Counted from the first letter of the stretch, positions 55,587 through 64,000 are shown. The stretch: 64,000 nucleotides of DNA from Streptomyces sp. HNM0574 (GCF_012726235.1 NZ_JAASAH010000017.1:62001-126000), one strand, 5' to 3'. A program made the numbers and translations. Notes: generated from the letters alone by a model not told the origin.

Positions 55587-56939
55587 ATGGCACAGATCCA
55601 GCCGGGCGAGCCGGAAGGCAGCTCCCAACTGCCGCCGCAGCAGCCCGCAGTGGAGCCGCGGCCCGCGGCGCCCGGCCGCAGGAAGGCCGTGCGGTACGGC
55701 GTACCGGTGGCGGTCGCGGGCCTCGCGGCGGCGACGGTCGGATTCGTGCCCGCGCTCGCCAGCGCCGGTGCGCCCGACCTGCCGAAGATCTCCGCCGAGG
55801 AACTCGTCGCGAAGATGGCGTCCTCCGACGTCCAGCAGCTGTCCGGCACCGTCCGGGTCAGCACCGACCTGGGGCTGCCCGAACTGCCCGGCATGAGCGG
55901 CGGTAGCGCCTCGGGCGCCGCTGCCGAGGGAGGCGAGGGCGGCCTGTTCGGCGGCCCGCAGCAGCACGGGGCCGAGGGCGAGGGCCCGGGCGACGGGGCC
56001 GGTCGGGGCACCGCGCCGCAGGACAAGCTGATGCAACTCGCCTCCGGCGAGCACACGTTGCGCGTCGCCGCCGACGGCCCGGACAAGCAGCGGCTGTCCG
56101 TCGTCGAGGACACCTCCGAGTACAGCCTGATCCGCAACGGCGGCGAGGTGTGGGCCTACGACAGCGGCAACGACACCGCCCACCACGCGAAGGCGCCCGC
56201 GGGCGCGCACCAGAAGCCGGAGGGCCACGGCCCCGCCGCCGGCCTGCAGGACGTCACCCCGAAGGAGGCCGCGCGGCAGGCGCTGAAGGCCGCCGACGAG
56301 ACCACGTCCGTGACGGTCGACGGCACCGCCAACGTCGCCGGGCGGGACGCCTATCAGCTCGTGATCGCGCCGAAGGGCGCCCCCGACTCCACCGTCGAGG
56401 CCGCCCGGATCGCGGTCGACGCGGAGAACGGCACCCCGCTGAAGTTCACGCTGAACCCGAAGGACGGCGGCAAGCCCGCCGTTGACATCGCCTACACCAA
56501 GGTCGACTTCGCCAAGCCCGAGGCCGGCACCTTCGACTTCACCCCGCCGAAGGGCACCGAGGTCATCGAGCAGGGCTCGGACGGCGGCCGGGGCGAAGGC
56601 CCCGCCGCGAAGCCGCTGCCCGCGCTGCCCGGCCTGCCCGGCGCCGAGGGCGGTCCGGCCGCCAAGGACGGCAAGGGCGGGCCGTCCGGGGTGAACGTCC
56701 TTGGCGAGGGCTGGGGTTCGATCGCGAAGATCAAGGGGCCGGAGGGGCTCGCGGGCGCCGCCGGCCAGGGCGGCCAGCTGCTGGACAGCTTCACCGAGAA
56801 GGCCAAGGGCGAGTTCGGCACCGGCCGCGTCGTCAGCACCCGCCTCGTCAACGCCCTGCTGACCGACGACGGGACGGTCTACGTCGGCGCCGTCACCAAG
56901 GAGGGCCTGATCAAGGCTGCCGAGGCCGACAGCAAGTAG
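55587..56939 (+). CDS. LolA-like lipoprotein-carrier-fold membrane/secreted protein
   Basis: 450 residues. A basic segment (GRRKAVRYG) precedes one hydrophobic helix (about 38-60) that acts as signal or anchor. The outer part carries a LolA/DUF2092-type half-barrel: SGTVRVSTDLGLPEL, LRVAADGPDKQRLSV, DTSEYSLIRNGGEVWAYDS, and later RDAYQLVIAPKG and PLKFTL strands. A Gly/Glu-rich insert (100-150) and a Gly/Pro-rich linker come before a C-terminal segment. Gram-positive LolA-like proteins have been linked to lipid or sigma-factor-related sensing (RsiV/BRO-type); the role here is unknown. ATG has GGAGG upstream; a hairpin follows. Confidence 0.75.
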   Translation: MAQIQPGEPEGSSQLPPQQPAVEPRPAAPGRRKAVRYGVPVAVAGLAAATVGFVPALASAGAPDLPKISAEELVAKMASSDVQQLSGTVRVSTDLGLPELPGMSGGSASGAAAEGGEGGLFGGPQQHGAEGEGPGDGAGRGTAPQDKLMQLASGEHTLRVAADGPDKQRLSVVEDTSEYSLIRNGGEVWAYDSGNDTAHHAKAPAGAHQKPEGHGPAAGLQDVTPKEAARQALKAADETTSVTVDGTANVAGRDAYQLVIAPKGAPDSTVEAARIAVDAENGTPLKFTLNPKDGGKPAVDIAYTKVDFAKPEAGTFDFTPPKGTEVIEQGSDGGRGEGPAAKPLPALPGLPGAEGGPAAKDGKGGPSGVNVLGEGWGSIAKIKGPEGLAGAAGQGGQLLDSFTEKAKGEFGTGRVVSTRLVNALLTDDGTVYVGAVTKEGLIKAAEADSK

Positions 56940-56982
56940 CCGGCGGCAGGCGACCGAACCGGCCGGAGGCAAGCAACGGCGT

Positions 56983-57045
56983 GGGCCGTGCGCCGCCGCC
57001 CCAGCCCCCCCGTCACCGGGGCGGCTGCCGGGCGGCGCACGGCCC
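56983..57045 (+). terminator. Hairpin between LolA-like and ABC genes
   Basis: Fifteen-bp perfect arms (56983-56997 with 57031-57045) with a 33-nt loop that can pair further (GCCCC/GGGGC), 43 bp after the LolA-like stop. Confidence 0.6.
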
Positions 57046-57081
57046 CCGCGCGGTATCGGAGCACGGTCTGGAGCAGCGCCC

Positions 57082-58131
57082 ATGGCAGCAGCGGACGCAA
57101 CGGCAGGGGACGCGACGGTGACCGACGCGTCGGCGGCGGACGCGCGGGGAGCGGAGCCGTCGCCCGTCGCGGGCGGTGGCCCCGTCATCGAGACGCGTGG
57201 GCTGAGCAAGCGGTACCGCCGCGGCGGGCTGGCCGTCGACGGGCTCGATCTGGCGGTGCCGCGCGGCAGCGTCTTCGGCTTCCTCGGGCCCAACGGCTCC
57301 GGCAAGACCACCACCATCCGCATGCTGCTCGGCCTCATCGACGCGACGTCCGGCAGCGCCCGCGTCCTCGGCGAGCCGATGCCGGGCGCCGCGCGGCGCG
57401 TCCTCCCACGCGTCGGCGCGCTGATCGAGGGGCCCGCGCTCTACGGCCACCTCTCGGGCCGGGACAACCTCGCCCGGTTCGACGCCGCCGACCCCACGGC
57501 CGACCCGCGCACCCGCGGCCGCCGCGTCGGGGAGGCGCTGGAGCGGGTCGGGCTCGCCGCCGCCGCGGGCCGGAAGGCACGCGCGTACTCGCTGGGCATG
57601 AAGCAGCGGCTCGGGCTGGCCGCCGCGCTCCTCCAGCCGCGCGAACTCCTCGTCCTGGACGAGCCGACGAACGGGCTCGACCCGCAGGGCATGCGCGAGA
57701 TCCGTTCCCTGGTACGGGAGTTGGCGGACGACGGCATCACCGTCTTCCTCTCCTCGCACCTGCTGGACGAGATCGAGCAGGTCTGCACGCACACGGCCGT
57801 CATGAACCGCGGGCGGCTCGTCACCCAGGGCACCGTCGCCGAGATGGCCTCCGGCGCCCGGGACCGGCTCACGGTCACCACGCCCGACCCGCAGCGCGCC
57901 CGGGTCGTCCTCAAGGAGTACGGCCTGACCGACCTGCGGGTGACGGAGGAGACCGTCTCCGGCGAACTCCCGCCGGGCCCGGCCGACTCCGGCGGCCCCG
58001 TCGATCCGGCCGAGGTCAACGCGGCGCTCGTGCGCGCGGACGTACGGGTACGCGGCTTCGGCAGGGAACGCGCCTCGCTGGAGGACGTGTTCGTCGCACT
58101 CACCGGGGAGGGCTTCGATGTCGCGGACTGA
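57082..58131 (+). CDS. ABC transporter ATP-binding protein (exporter type)
   Basis: 349 residues. Walker A GPNGSGKTT (69-77), a signature variant YSLGMKQRLGLAAALL (169-184), Walker B LLVLDEP (189-195), and the switch His in FLSSHLLDE. The first 34 residues are an Ala/Asp-rich extension. The C-terminal 100 residues are the accessory part common to NatA/CcmA/drug-exporter ATPases. It overlaps the next gene (permease) by 14 bp. GGAG lies eight bases before the ATG. Substrate unknown. Confidence 0.93.
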   Translation: MAAADATAGDATVTDASAADARGAEPSPVAGGGPVIETRGLSKRYRRGGLAVDGLDLAVPRGSVFGFLGPNGSGKTTTIRMLLGLIDATSGSARVLGEPMPGAARRVLPRVGALIEGPALYGHLSGRDNLARFDAADPTADPRTRGRRVGEALERVGLAAAAGRKARAYSLGMKQRLGLAAALLQPRELLVLDEPTNGLDPQGMREIRSLVRELADDGITVFLSSHLLDEIEQVCTHTAVMNRGRLVTQGTVAEMASGARDRLTVTTPDPQRARVVLKEYGLTDLRVTEETVSGELPPGPADSGGPVDPAEVNAALVRADVRVRGFGRERASLEDVFVALTGEGFDVAD

Positions 58132-59008
58132 CGTCCGGACCGACGGCCGGGGTACCGGGGCGGCCGCGCGGCCGGTCTCGCCGCTGTGGACCCTGGCGCT
58201 GTTCCGGAGCGAACTCGCCGTGACCTTCCGCCGCTGGCGCACCCTCGCGCTGCTGGCCGTCCTCGCGGGCATCCCCGTCCTGGTCGGCGTCGCGGTGCGG
58301 ATCGAGACCGCGGACGGGGGCGCGGCGGGCGGCGGCGGTCCGGCGTTCCTCTCGCAGATCACCAACAACGGCCTGTTCCTCGTCTTCACCTCCCTCGCGG
58401 CGACCCTGCCGTTCTTCCTGCCGCTGTCGGTGGGCGTCGTCGCGGGTGACTCCGTGGCGGGGGAGGCACACGCCGGGACGCTGCGCTATCTCCTCGTCGC
58501 CCCGGCCGGGCGGACGCGGCTGCTGTGCGCCAAGTTCGCGGCGACGCTGGCCTTCTGCGGCGCCGCCACCCTCGTCGTCGCCCTCTCCGCGCTGGTCACG
58601 GGAGCGCTGCTGTTCCCGGTGGGGGAGGTGACGCTGCTGTCGGGGACGAGCGTCCCGTTCGGCGAGGGGCTGCTGCGCGCGCTCGCCGTCGCCGCCGCCG
58701 TGGCGCTGTCACTGGTCGGGCTGGCGGCCGTCGGGCTGTTCGTCTCGACGCTGACGAACAGCGGCGTCGCGGCGATGGCGGCCACTGTCGGGCTGCTGAT
58801 CACCGTGCAGATCCTGAACACGGTCCCGCAGCTCGACAGCGTCCACCCGTATCTCTTCCCGCACCACTGGCTGAGCTTCGCCGACCTGCTGCGCGACCCG
58901 GTCCTGTGGGCCGGACTGCTGAAGAACCTCGGGCTCCAGGCGCTCTACGCGGCGGTGTTCGGCTCCGCCGCCTGGGCACGCTTCACCAGCCGGGACGTCA
59001 CCGCCTGA
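58118..59008 (+). CDS. ABC-2-type transporter permease
   Basis: 296 residues with six hydrophobic segments. The N-terminal cytoplasmic region and SELAVTFRRWRTLALLAVL first helix, VAGDSVAGEAHAGTLRYLLVAPAGRTRLLCAK coupling loop and C-terminal helices fit ABC-2 permeases that pair with NatA-like ATPases. Works with the overlapping ATP-binding gene as an exporter. Its stop is 3 bp from the convergent sialidase stop, with no terminator between. Confidence 0.9.
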   Translation: MSRTDVRTDGRGTGAAARPVSPLWTLALFRSELAVTFRRWRTLALLAVLAGIPVLVGVAVRIETADGGAAGGGGPAFLSQITNNGLFLVFTSLAATLPFFLPLSVGVVAGDSVAGEAHAGTLRYLLVAPAGRTRLLCAKFAATLAFCGAATLVVALSALVTGALLFPVGEVTLLSGTSVPFGEGLLRALAVAAAVALSLVGLAAVGLFVSTLTNSGVAAMAATVGLLITVQILNTVPQLDSVHPYLFPHHWLSFADLLRDPVLWAGLLKNLGLQALYAAVFGSAAWARFTSRDVTA

Positions 59009-59011
59009 CGC

Positions 59012-60577
59012 TCACTGCTTGATCCAGTCCGGGGTGAACCGGGAGAAGAAGATGCCGCCGAAGCCGTCGACCTCGTACAGGTTGCCGACGGAGCCGTCGC
59101 CCAGCACCGCCATCGTCGAATAGCCCGCCTCGCCCGGCTCGATGACGGCGTCGTGGCTCCAGTTCGCCCCGTCGTCGGTGCTCAGCCGGACGGTCAGGTT
59201 CTCGCGGGCCGTGGCGGAGGCGGTGTTGCTGAACAGCGCGGTGCGGGTGAGCCCCGGGGCGCCCGGGCCCGGCTTCAGGTACGAGATCTCGTCGCCGTTG
59301 TTGCGCGGGTCGACGAGGACGTCCGAGGACTTCATCTCCCCGTACGGCGCCGAACCGTCGGGGGACGTCGCGTAGTTGCGGTTCTTCATCGTGTTGTGCC
59401 GCATGTTCTGCGCGATGTCGCCGTTGCCGCGCTGCACGGCCTTGCTCTCGTTGACGAGCGATCCGGCCTTCGCGCCGGGGCGCCACGTCCGGCCGTGGTC
59501 GTCGCTGATGATGTTCGTCGCGTGGGTGACGTCGTCCTCGGTGCGGTACACGATCGGCTGGATCAGGCGTCCGCCGTCGGTCTGGATGCCGTGCCCGGAG
59601 GCGGCGAAGAGGTTCATCCACGTGGTGCTCTTGACCTGCGGGTTGAGCTCCACGGGCTCGCTCCAGGTCCGGCCGTCGTCGTCGCTGGTGCGGTAGCGGA
59701 TGTGCAGGCTGTTGGGATCGTCGGGGGTGTTCACGCGGGAGTCCCGGTTGAAGAAGCCGGTGCCCTCGGGGCTGTGGTTGTAGAAGAGGAAGACACGGTT
59801 CGTCTCGCGGTCGACGAGCAGGCTGGAGTCCCCGGAGCCCTCCTTCGTGGTGTCGCTGTGCTGCACGATCTCGGGCGTGCTCCAGGTCTGCCCGCTGTCG
59901 GTGCTGCGCCGCATCCCGATCTGCACGTTCCCCGGCAGGTCGGCGCTGCCGTCGATGCGGGCGTCGGTCACGGCCAGGACGGTGCCGTTGTTCGTGACGG
60001 CCATGGCGGGGATGCGGACGGACTTGGAGGTGCCGGTGTACTCCTTGCCGTCCGGCCCCAGCATGCCCTCGAAGCGGGTGCTGCTGGAGAACAGCTCGGT
60101 GGTGTTCATCTGCGGCTTCCCCTCCCCGAGGCCGCAACTCCCGGTCCCGCTCTCGGTCTTCTTGAAGCCGCCGGGCGCGGTCACCTCGAACGCGTAGGGG
60201 CGGCCGTCGGGGCGGGTCCAGGACAGGGCGCGGTGCTCGCCGGCGGCGACGGTGCGGCTGATGGTGCCGGCCTCGTCGTCCGGGCCCTTGATCGTGAAGG
60301 TCTGCTCCGCGTCCGACCGGTTGGTGAGGAACAGCCGCAGCCGGCCGTCCGTGCACTGGGCGCCGACCCGGGCCGAGAGCGCCCCGGCGGTGGCGTTCCC
60401 CTGCTCGTTCTTCGACGGGGCGGCCTGCGCGGACAGCGAGCCGAGGGCGGGGAGGGCCAGCACCAGCCCGGCGAGTGCGACGCTCCTGGCGCCGGGCCGG
60501 GCCGGGCTCCTCCGGCGGCGGGTGCTGCGGCAGGTGGACCAGGGACCTCTGAGACGGTGACGCGGCTTCAGCTCCAT
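59012..60577 (-). CDS. Secreted exo-alpha-sialidase (GH33-like)
   Basis: 521 residues. Twin-Arg-rich start and hydrophobic stretch (about 30-52, ending SAQAAP) form a signal peptide. An N-terminal beta domain (55-150) comes before the six-blade sialidase propeller. It has the RIP motif (R188-I189-P190) and Asp-box repeats STDSGQTW, SDDDGRTW, SDDHGRTW and STDDGANW. Such enzymes remove terminal sialic acids from glycans. ATG at 60577 has GGGAG nine bases upstream. A FCD-type GntR gene lies upstream on the same strand. No sialic acid transporter or nan catabolic genes are seen nearby. Confidence 0.92.
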   Translation of the reverse strand: MELKPRHRLRGPWSTCRSTRRRRSPARPGARSVALAGLVLALPALGSLSAQAAPSKNEQGNATAGALSARVGAQCTDGRLRLFLTNRSDAEQTFTIKGPDDEAGTISRTVAAGEHRALSWTRPDGRPYAFEVTAPGGFKKTESGTGSCGLGEGKPQMNTTELFSSSTRFEGMLGPDGKEYTGTSKSVRIPAMAVTNNGTVLAVTDARIDGSADLPGNVQIGMRRSTDSGQTWSTPEIVQHSDTTKEGSGDSSLLVDRETNRVFLFYNHSPEGTGFFNRDSRVNTPDDPNSLHIRYRTSDDDGRTWSEPVELNPQVKSTTWMNLFAASGHGIQTDGGRLIQPIVYRTEDDVTHATNIISDDHGRTWRPGAKAGSLVNESKAVQRGNGDIAQNMRHNTMKNRNYATSPDGSAPYGEMKSSDVLVDPRNNGDEISYLKPGPGAPGLTRTALFSNTASATARENLTVRLSTDDGANWSHDAVIEPGEAGYSTMAVLGDGSVGNLYEVDGFGGIFFSRFTPDWIKQ

Positions 60578-60601
60578 GCGCGAGCGCTCCCTCAATATGT
60601 G

Positions 60602-60615
60602 TGACGTCAGACGTC
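60602..60615. promoter_or_regulatory. Candidate operator with overlapping GACGTC palindromes at sialidase start
   Basis: TGACGTCA (60602-60609) and a second GACGTC (60610-60615) lie between the predicted sialidase transcription start and its ATG, a position that would allow repression by the neighbouring GntR protein. Confidence 0.4.
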
Positions 60616-60628
60616 CTATCTCCAACGG

Positions 60629-60657
60629 AGGCTAGGGACGGCCCAGTTGAGCGTCAA
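60629..60657 (-). promoter_or_regulatory. Consensus-like promoter of the sialidase gene
   Basis: On the minus strand: TTGACG (60657-60652), a 17-bp spacer, TAGCCT (60634-60629). Both hexamers and the spacing fit the housekeeping sigma factor; the predicted start is near 60622. Confidence 0.65.
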
Positions 60658-60736
60658 GGGTTCGCGTGTGCGGGCGCGGCGCCGGGCGTACGCGGCGCCC
60701 GGGCGGGCCTCGTGCGCGGGGGAGTGCGGGCCCGAA

Positions 60737-61480
60737 TCAGGCCGGGGTGTGCTGCTGGGCCGTGGCGAGGCGCCGGCGGACCGGCGCGTAGTGCTCGGTG
60801 AGGGCCTCGGAGAAGCCCGCGATGTCGGCGGCCCGCGCGGTGTCCACGATGCGCTGGTGCGCGGCGATGGTGTGCTGCTCGTCATCGGCGCTGATGACGT
60901 TCAGATGCGGGGAGACGACGGCGTACACGTCCCAGAACGCCATCGACAGCTGGCCGATCAGGCCGTTGCCCGAGGCGTCGGCGAGGTGTGCGTGGAAGGC
61001 GCGGTCCGCGTCCACGAACTCGTCGCTGCCGCGCGTCTCCTGCTTGCGCATCACCTCGACCAGACCCTGCATCGCGTCCAGCCGCTCCGGCCCGAGACCG
61101 GCCACGATCTGCCCGGCCATGCTGCGTTCCAGCAGCTCACGCGCCTCCACCAGATCCGAGATCGCGCGCATGTCGTCGCCGGAGCCGAGCATTCCGCGGA
61201 ACGAGAGCGACTCCACCAGCGCCGCCAGGCTGAGCCGCCCCACATAGGTGCCGTGCCCGTGCCGCACCTCGACGATGTCCAGCGCGTGCAGCGTCTTCAC
61301 GGCCTCCCGCACGCTGGAACGGCTCGCGCTCAGCGCTTCGCACAGGGCGCTCTCGGTCGGCAGCGGATCGCCGGGGCGCAGGTCGTTCTCCAGGATGTAC
61401 CGCTTTATCCCCTCGGTCACTTCCTGCCGCAGCAACTGCCTGCCGCCGGTCCGGTGTTCCGGCACCCGCCCGCTCCCCAC
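60737..61480 (-). CDS. GntR-family regulator with FCD ligand domain (FadR subfamily)
   Basis: 247 residues. The winged HTH (about 15-82) contains PGDPLPTESALCEALSASRSSVREAVKTL and RHGHGTYV. The FCD helical domain (about 100-235) has the metal-binding pattern DADRAFH, with later His residues in TIAAHQRIVD and ALTEHYAP. FadR-type FCD regulators sense organic acids, sugar acids or sialic acid (NanR). It sits upstream of the sialidase on the same strand with a 159-bp gap that holds a promoter and a palindrome, so it likely controls the sialidase. Confidence 0.9.
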   Translation of the reverse strand: MGSGRVPEHRTGGRQLLRQEVTEGIKRYILENDLRPGDPLPTESALCEALSASRSSVREAVKTLHALDIVEVRHGHGTYVGRLSLAALVESLSFRGMLGSGDDMRAISDLVEARELLERSMAGQIVAGLGPERLDAMQGLVEVMRKQETRGSDEFVDADRAFHAHLADASGNGLIGQLSMAFWDVYAVVSPHLNVISADDEQHTIAAHQRIVDTARAADIAGFSEALTEHYAPVRRRLATAQQHTPA

Positions 61481-61552
61481 CTGCTCGTCCCCCGCTCGTC
61501 CGCCTGAGACCCGCCAGCATACGTGCGCCCCGCGCCGGGCCGGAGCGAGTCC

Positions 61553-62014
61553 TCAGGCGACGCAGAACTCGTTGCCCTCCGGGTCCAGGAGGACCGACCA
61601 GGCGCCCTGCGGCTCGTCCACGTCCCGCAGATGCCGGGCGCCGAGGGACACCAGCCGCTCCACCGTCGCCGCACGCGCCCCGGGGCCCGCGTGCACGTCG
61701 ACGTGCAGCCGGTTCTTCGCCGTCTTCGTCCCGGGACCGGCCTCCGGCACCCGCTGGAACAGCAGCCGCCGGCCGAGCCCGATCCCCGTGAACTCCTGCA
61801 CCGGATCGTCCGGATGCCGCACCGCGACCGCCTCCGCGAAGAAGCGCCGCCCCTCGTGCTCCGCCGTCTCCGACGCGTCGATCGCCCCCGACTCCAGCAA
61901 CTGCCCGATCAGCGCACTGTTGTCCTCGACCTCGTACTCCAGCGCCGCCCCCCAGAACACCGCCTGCGCATACGGATCCGCCGCATCCACCACCAGCTTC
62001 CACCCGAGCGCCAT
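61553..62014 (-). CDS. VOC-superfamily (glyoxalase/bleomycin resistance-like) protein
   Basis: 153 residues, two betaalphabeta-beta-beta modules: LGWKLVVDAADPYAQAVFWGAALEYEVE at the start and a second module with NRLHVDVHAGPG and LLDPEGNEFCV. This is the glyoxalase-like domain with the typical H and E metal positions. ATG at 62014 has GGAGG eight bases upstream; the GTG at 62023 is too close to that site. Substrate unknown. Confidence 0.88.
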   Translation of the reverse strand: MALGWKLVVDAADPYAQAVFWGAALEYEVEDNSALIGQLLESGAIDASETAEHEGRRFFAEAVAVRHPDDPVQEFTGIGLGRRLLFQRVPEAGPGTKTAKNRLHVDVHAGPGARAATVERLVSLGARHLRDVDEPQGAWSVLLDPEGNEFCVA

Positions 62015-62113
62015 CCCGGCCACCTCCGTCAGCTCGCTACGACCCAGCGTCGGTGGCCACGCTAGCCGGGGGGACCGACAGGGGCCGGAGGTACGGACCG
62101 GCGGAGGACGTGT

Positions 62114-63109
62114 CTACGCCTCCGGCTCCAGGGAAGCCGGAGCCGCCTCCCGCGGCGTGTCCGGAGCCCCCGTCTCCGCCGCATGCCGTGCCGCCCGGGC
62201 CTCGGCCTCGCGGAGGGTGGTTCGGGTGCGGTGGGCGGTGTGGAGGGCGTCCCAGGTGAGGAGGCAGATGGCTACCCAGACGAGGGCGAAGCCGGCCCAG
62301 CGCTCGGGGGGCATCTCCTCGTGGAAGACGAGGAGGCCGAGGACGAACATGAAGGCGGGGGCGAGGTACTGGAGCAGGCCGATGGTGGAGAGCGGGAGCC
62401 GGACGGCCGCGCCGCCGAAGAAGATCAGCGGGAGGGCCGTGGCGATGCCGGAGAAGGCGAGCAGCAGGGCGTGCCCCGGGCCCTCGGCGGTGAAGCTGCC
62501 CTGGCCGGTGACGCCGAGGTAGATCAGGAAGCCGAGCGCGGGGAGGAACTGGATGGCGGTCTCGGCGCTGAAGCCCTCCACCCCGTCGAGCCGGATCCGC
62601 TTCTTGATCAGCCCGTACGTGGCGAAGCTGAAGGCGAGGCCGAGGGAGAGCCAGGGCATCCGGCCGTAGGCGATGGCCATCACGGCGACGGCGGTGGCGC
62701 CGATGCCGACGGCCGCCCACTGCGCGGGGCGCAGCCGCTCGCGCAGCAGCAGGACGCCGAAGGCGATGGAGACCAGCGGGTTGATGAAGTAGCCGAGGGA
62801 GGACTCCAGCACCCGGCCGACGGTGACGGACCAGATGAACAGGCCCCAGTTGACGGAGATGACGGCGGCGGCGAGGACGACCAGGCCGAGCTTGGCGGGC
62901 TGCTTCAGCAGCGCGCGTATCCAGGACCAGCGGCGGAGCATCAGGAGTATCAGCAGGGCCGTGGGCAGGGACCACACCATGCGCTGGGCGAGCACCTCGA
63001 AGGCGCCGGTGGATTCCAGCAGGTGCCAGTAGAGGGGGAGGAGCCCCCACATGCCATAGGCGGCGAAGCCGTAGAGCAGGCCGGTGCGCTGCTCGCTGTG
63101 CGGGCCCAC
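62114..63109 (-). CDS. rarD: RarD-type EamA-family transporter
   Basis: 331 residues with ten membrane helices. The opening GLLYGFAAYGMWGLLPLYW, then VLAQRMVWSLP, INWGLFIW-like SVNWGLFIWSV and GYFINPLVSIAFGVLLLRERL are RarD hallmarks. A hydrophilic tail of about 40 residues ends the protein. Members belong to the drug/metabolite transporter group; the substrate of RarD is unsettled. GTG at 63109 has GGGAG five bases upstream. Confidence 0.92.
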   Translation of the reverse strand: MGPHSEQRTGLLYGFAAYGMWGLLPLYWHLLESTGAFEVLAQRMVWSLPTALLILLMLRRWSWIRALLKQPAKLGLVVLAAAVISVNWGLFIWSVTVGRVLESSLGYFINPLVSIAFGVLLLRERLRPAQWAAVGIGATAVAVMAIAYGRMPWLSLGLAFSFATYGLIKKRIRLDGVEGFSAETAIQFLPALGFLIYLGVTGQGSFTAEGPGHALLLAFSGIATALPLIFFGGAAVRLPLSTIGLLQYLAPAFMFVLGLLVFHEEMPPERWAGFALVWVAICLLTWDALHTAHRTRTTLREAEARAARHAAETGAPDTPREAAPASLEPEA

Positions 63110-63231
63110 GGGGGCTCCCTTCGGACGGGCGGGGAGGGAAGGACGCTCGTCGCAAGGTAGCGCCGTCCCCGGTGGCTGTCATTTCCGTTTCGGATTATGG
63201 TCCTGACGCCCGGGGGCGGGGGAACAGACGA

Positions 63232-63270
63232 CCGCGGCCCCGCTCCTCGACGTGAGGAGCGGGGCCGCGG
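63232..63270 (-). terminator. Terminator after korB
   Basis: Seventeen-bp perfect stem (63232-63248 with 63254-63270) and a five-base loop GACGT, 17 bp past the korB stop on the minus strand. Confidence 0.85.
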
Positions 63271-63287
63271 CCGGATGCCGGGGGCGG

Positions 63288-64000
63288 TCAGCCGACGACC
63301 GTCCAGGTGTCGTTGCCCGCGAGCAGGGACGACAGGTCGCCCTTGCCGTTCTGCTCGACGGCGCGCTCCAGCTGGCCGGTCATCTCCCGCTCGTACACCG
63401 GGCGCCGGACGTCCCGCAGCACGCCGATGGGCGTGCGGAACAGGGTCTCCGGGTCGGCGAGGCGGGAGAGGGCGAAGGCCGTGCCGGGGGACTCGGCGTG
63501 CGCGTCGTGCACGAGGACGGCGTCGGTGCCCGCCTCCGCGACGTCGACGATCTTCAGCTCGCCCGAGGCTGGGTCGCGGACGACGCCCTGCGAGCCGAGG
63601 CCGTCCTCGCCGGGCAGGCCGAAGCGGATCGGCTCGCCGTGCTCCAGGCGGATCACGGCCTCCTGGGCCTGCTGCTTGTCCTTGAGGGCCTCGAAGGCGC
63701 CGTCGTTGAAGATGTTGCAGTTCTGGTAGATCTCCACCAGCGCCGTGCCCTGGTGGTCGGCGGCGGCGCGCAGCACGCTGGTGAGGTGCTTGCGGTCCGA
63801 GTCGACCGTGCGGGCCACGAAGGTGGCCTCGGCGCCGAGCGCGAGGGAGACCGGGTTGAACGGGGAGTCCAGCGAGCCCATCGGGGAGGACTTGGTGAGC
63901 TTCCCCGCCTCCGAGGTCGGGCTGTACTGGCCCTTGGTCAGCCCGTAGATCCGGTTGTTGAACAGCAGGATCTTGAGGTTGACGTTCCGGCGCAGCGCGT
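63288..64000 (-). CDS. korB: 2-oxoacid:ferredoxin oxidoreductase beta subunit, 5' part cut by window
   Basis: The open frame runs to the right edge, giving 237 residues of the C-terminal two thirds. NVNLKILLFNNRIYGLTKGQYSPTS (thiamine diphosphate region, NxxYG) and LVEIYQNCNIFNDGAF are typical of KorB. With KorA (expected just outside, on the right) it forms oxoglutarate:ferredoxin oxidoreductase, converting 2-oxoglutarate and CoA to succinyl-CoA, CO2 and reduced ferredoxin. The N-terminus, with its Cys ligands, lies outside the window. Confidence 0.93.
   Translation of the reverse strand, partial: ALRRNVNLKILLFNNRIYGLTKGQYSPTSEAGKLTKSSPMGSLDSPFNPVSLALGAEATFVARTVDSDRKHLTSVLRAAADHQGTALVEIYQNCNIFNDGAFEALKDKQQAQEAVIRLEHGEPIRFGLPGEDGLGSQGVVRDPASGELKIVDVAEAGTDAVLVHDAHAESPGTAFALSRLADPETLFRTPIGVLRDVRRPVYEREMTGQLERAVEQNGKGDLSSLLAGNDTWTVVG

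Overview
The window is about 72% GC with strong third-position G/C bias, GTG and ATGA/GTGA-coupled starts, a complete 14-gene nuo operon and futalosine-pathway menaquinone genes. Together these point to a Streptomyces or close relative, and to chromosomal core rather than plasmid or phage. I saw no IS elements, CRISPR arrays, tRNA or rRNA genes. Several genes seem to be read from leaderless transcripts (a TAnnnT -10 box 6-7 nt before the start), as is common in actinomycetes.

Left part (1-15.3 kb), accessory catabolism. It starts with a truncated TetR regulator and a TauD-type dioxygenase. Next is a three-gene minus-strand operon: BKACE cleavage enzyme, L-carnitine dehydrogenase-like enzyme and hotdog thioesterase. 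Together these would convert carnitine to glycine betaine. It is flanked by an unusual regulator that joins an XRE-like HTH to a TetR domain. An Asp/Glu racemase-like gene follows. Then comes a polyol/tetrose cluster: an RbtT/DalT-type permease and DeoR regulator on the minus strand, and divergently a five-gene translationally coupled operon (HAD phosphatase, 2-hydroxyacid dehydrogenase, EryA-like FGGY kinase, DhaK-DhaL kinase, RpiB-type isomerase). The kinase and isomerase types suggest an end product of D-erythrose 4-phosphate. The substrate is not known.

Centre (15.4-41.6 kb), respiratory core. Cold shock protein, mqnA, a membrane Ser/Thr kinase, mqnC, a HutI-like domain protein, menG and a geranylgeranyl-reductase-family enzyme make and modify menaquinone. 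An NlpC/P60 cell-wall hydrolase follows. Then comes nuoA-N (menaquinone-reducing NADH dehydrogenase), with a near-perfect Rex redox operator and other repeats in its long leader and a textbook terminator after nuoN.

Right part (41.8-64 kb), mixed. Subtilisin inhibitor, lipoprotein, fumarylacetoacetase, a MurJ-family flippase divergent from a LysE exporter (with two DnaA boxes between them), RecQ, cupin, CocE/NonD hydrolase, POT peptide transporter, long-chain polyprenyl synthase, LolA-like protein, an ABC exporter pair, a secreted sialidase with an FCD-type GntR regulator, a VOC protein, RarD and the C-terminal part of KorB (cut by the window end). The polyprenyl synthase may supply the menaquinone side chain made in the centre.

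All functions are inferred from sequence patterns seen by eye; no database search or folding program was run.
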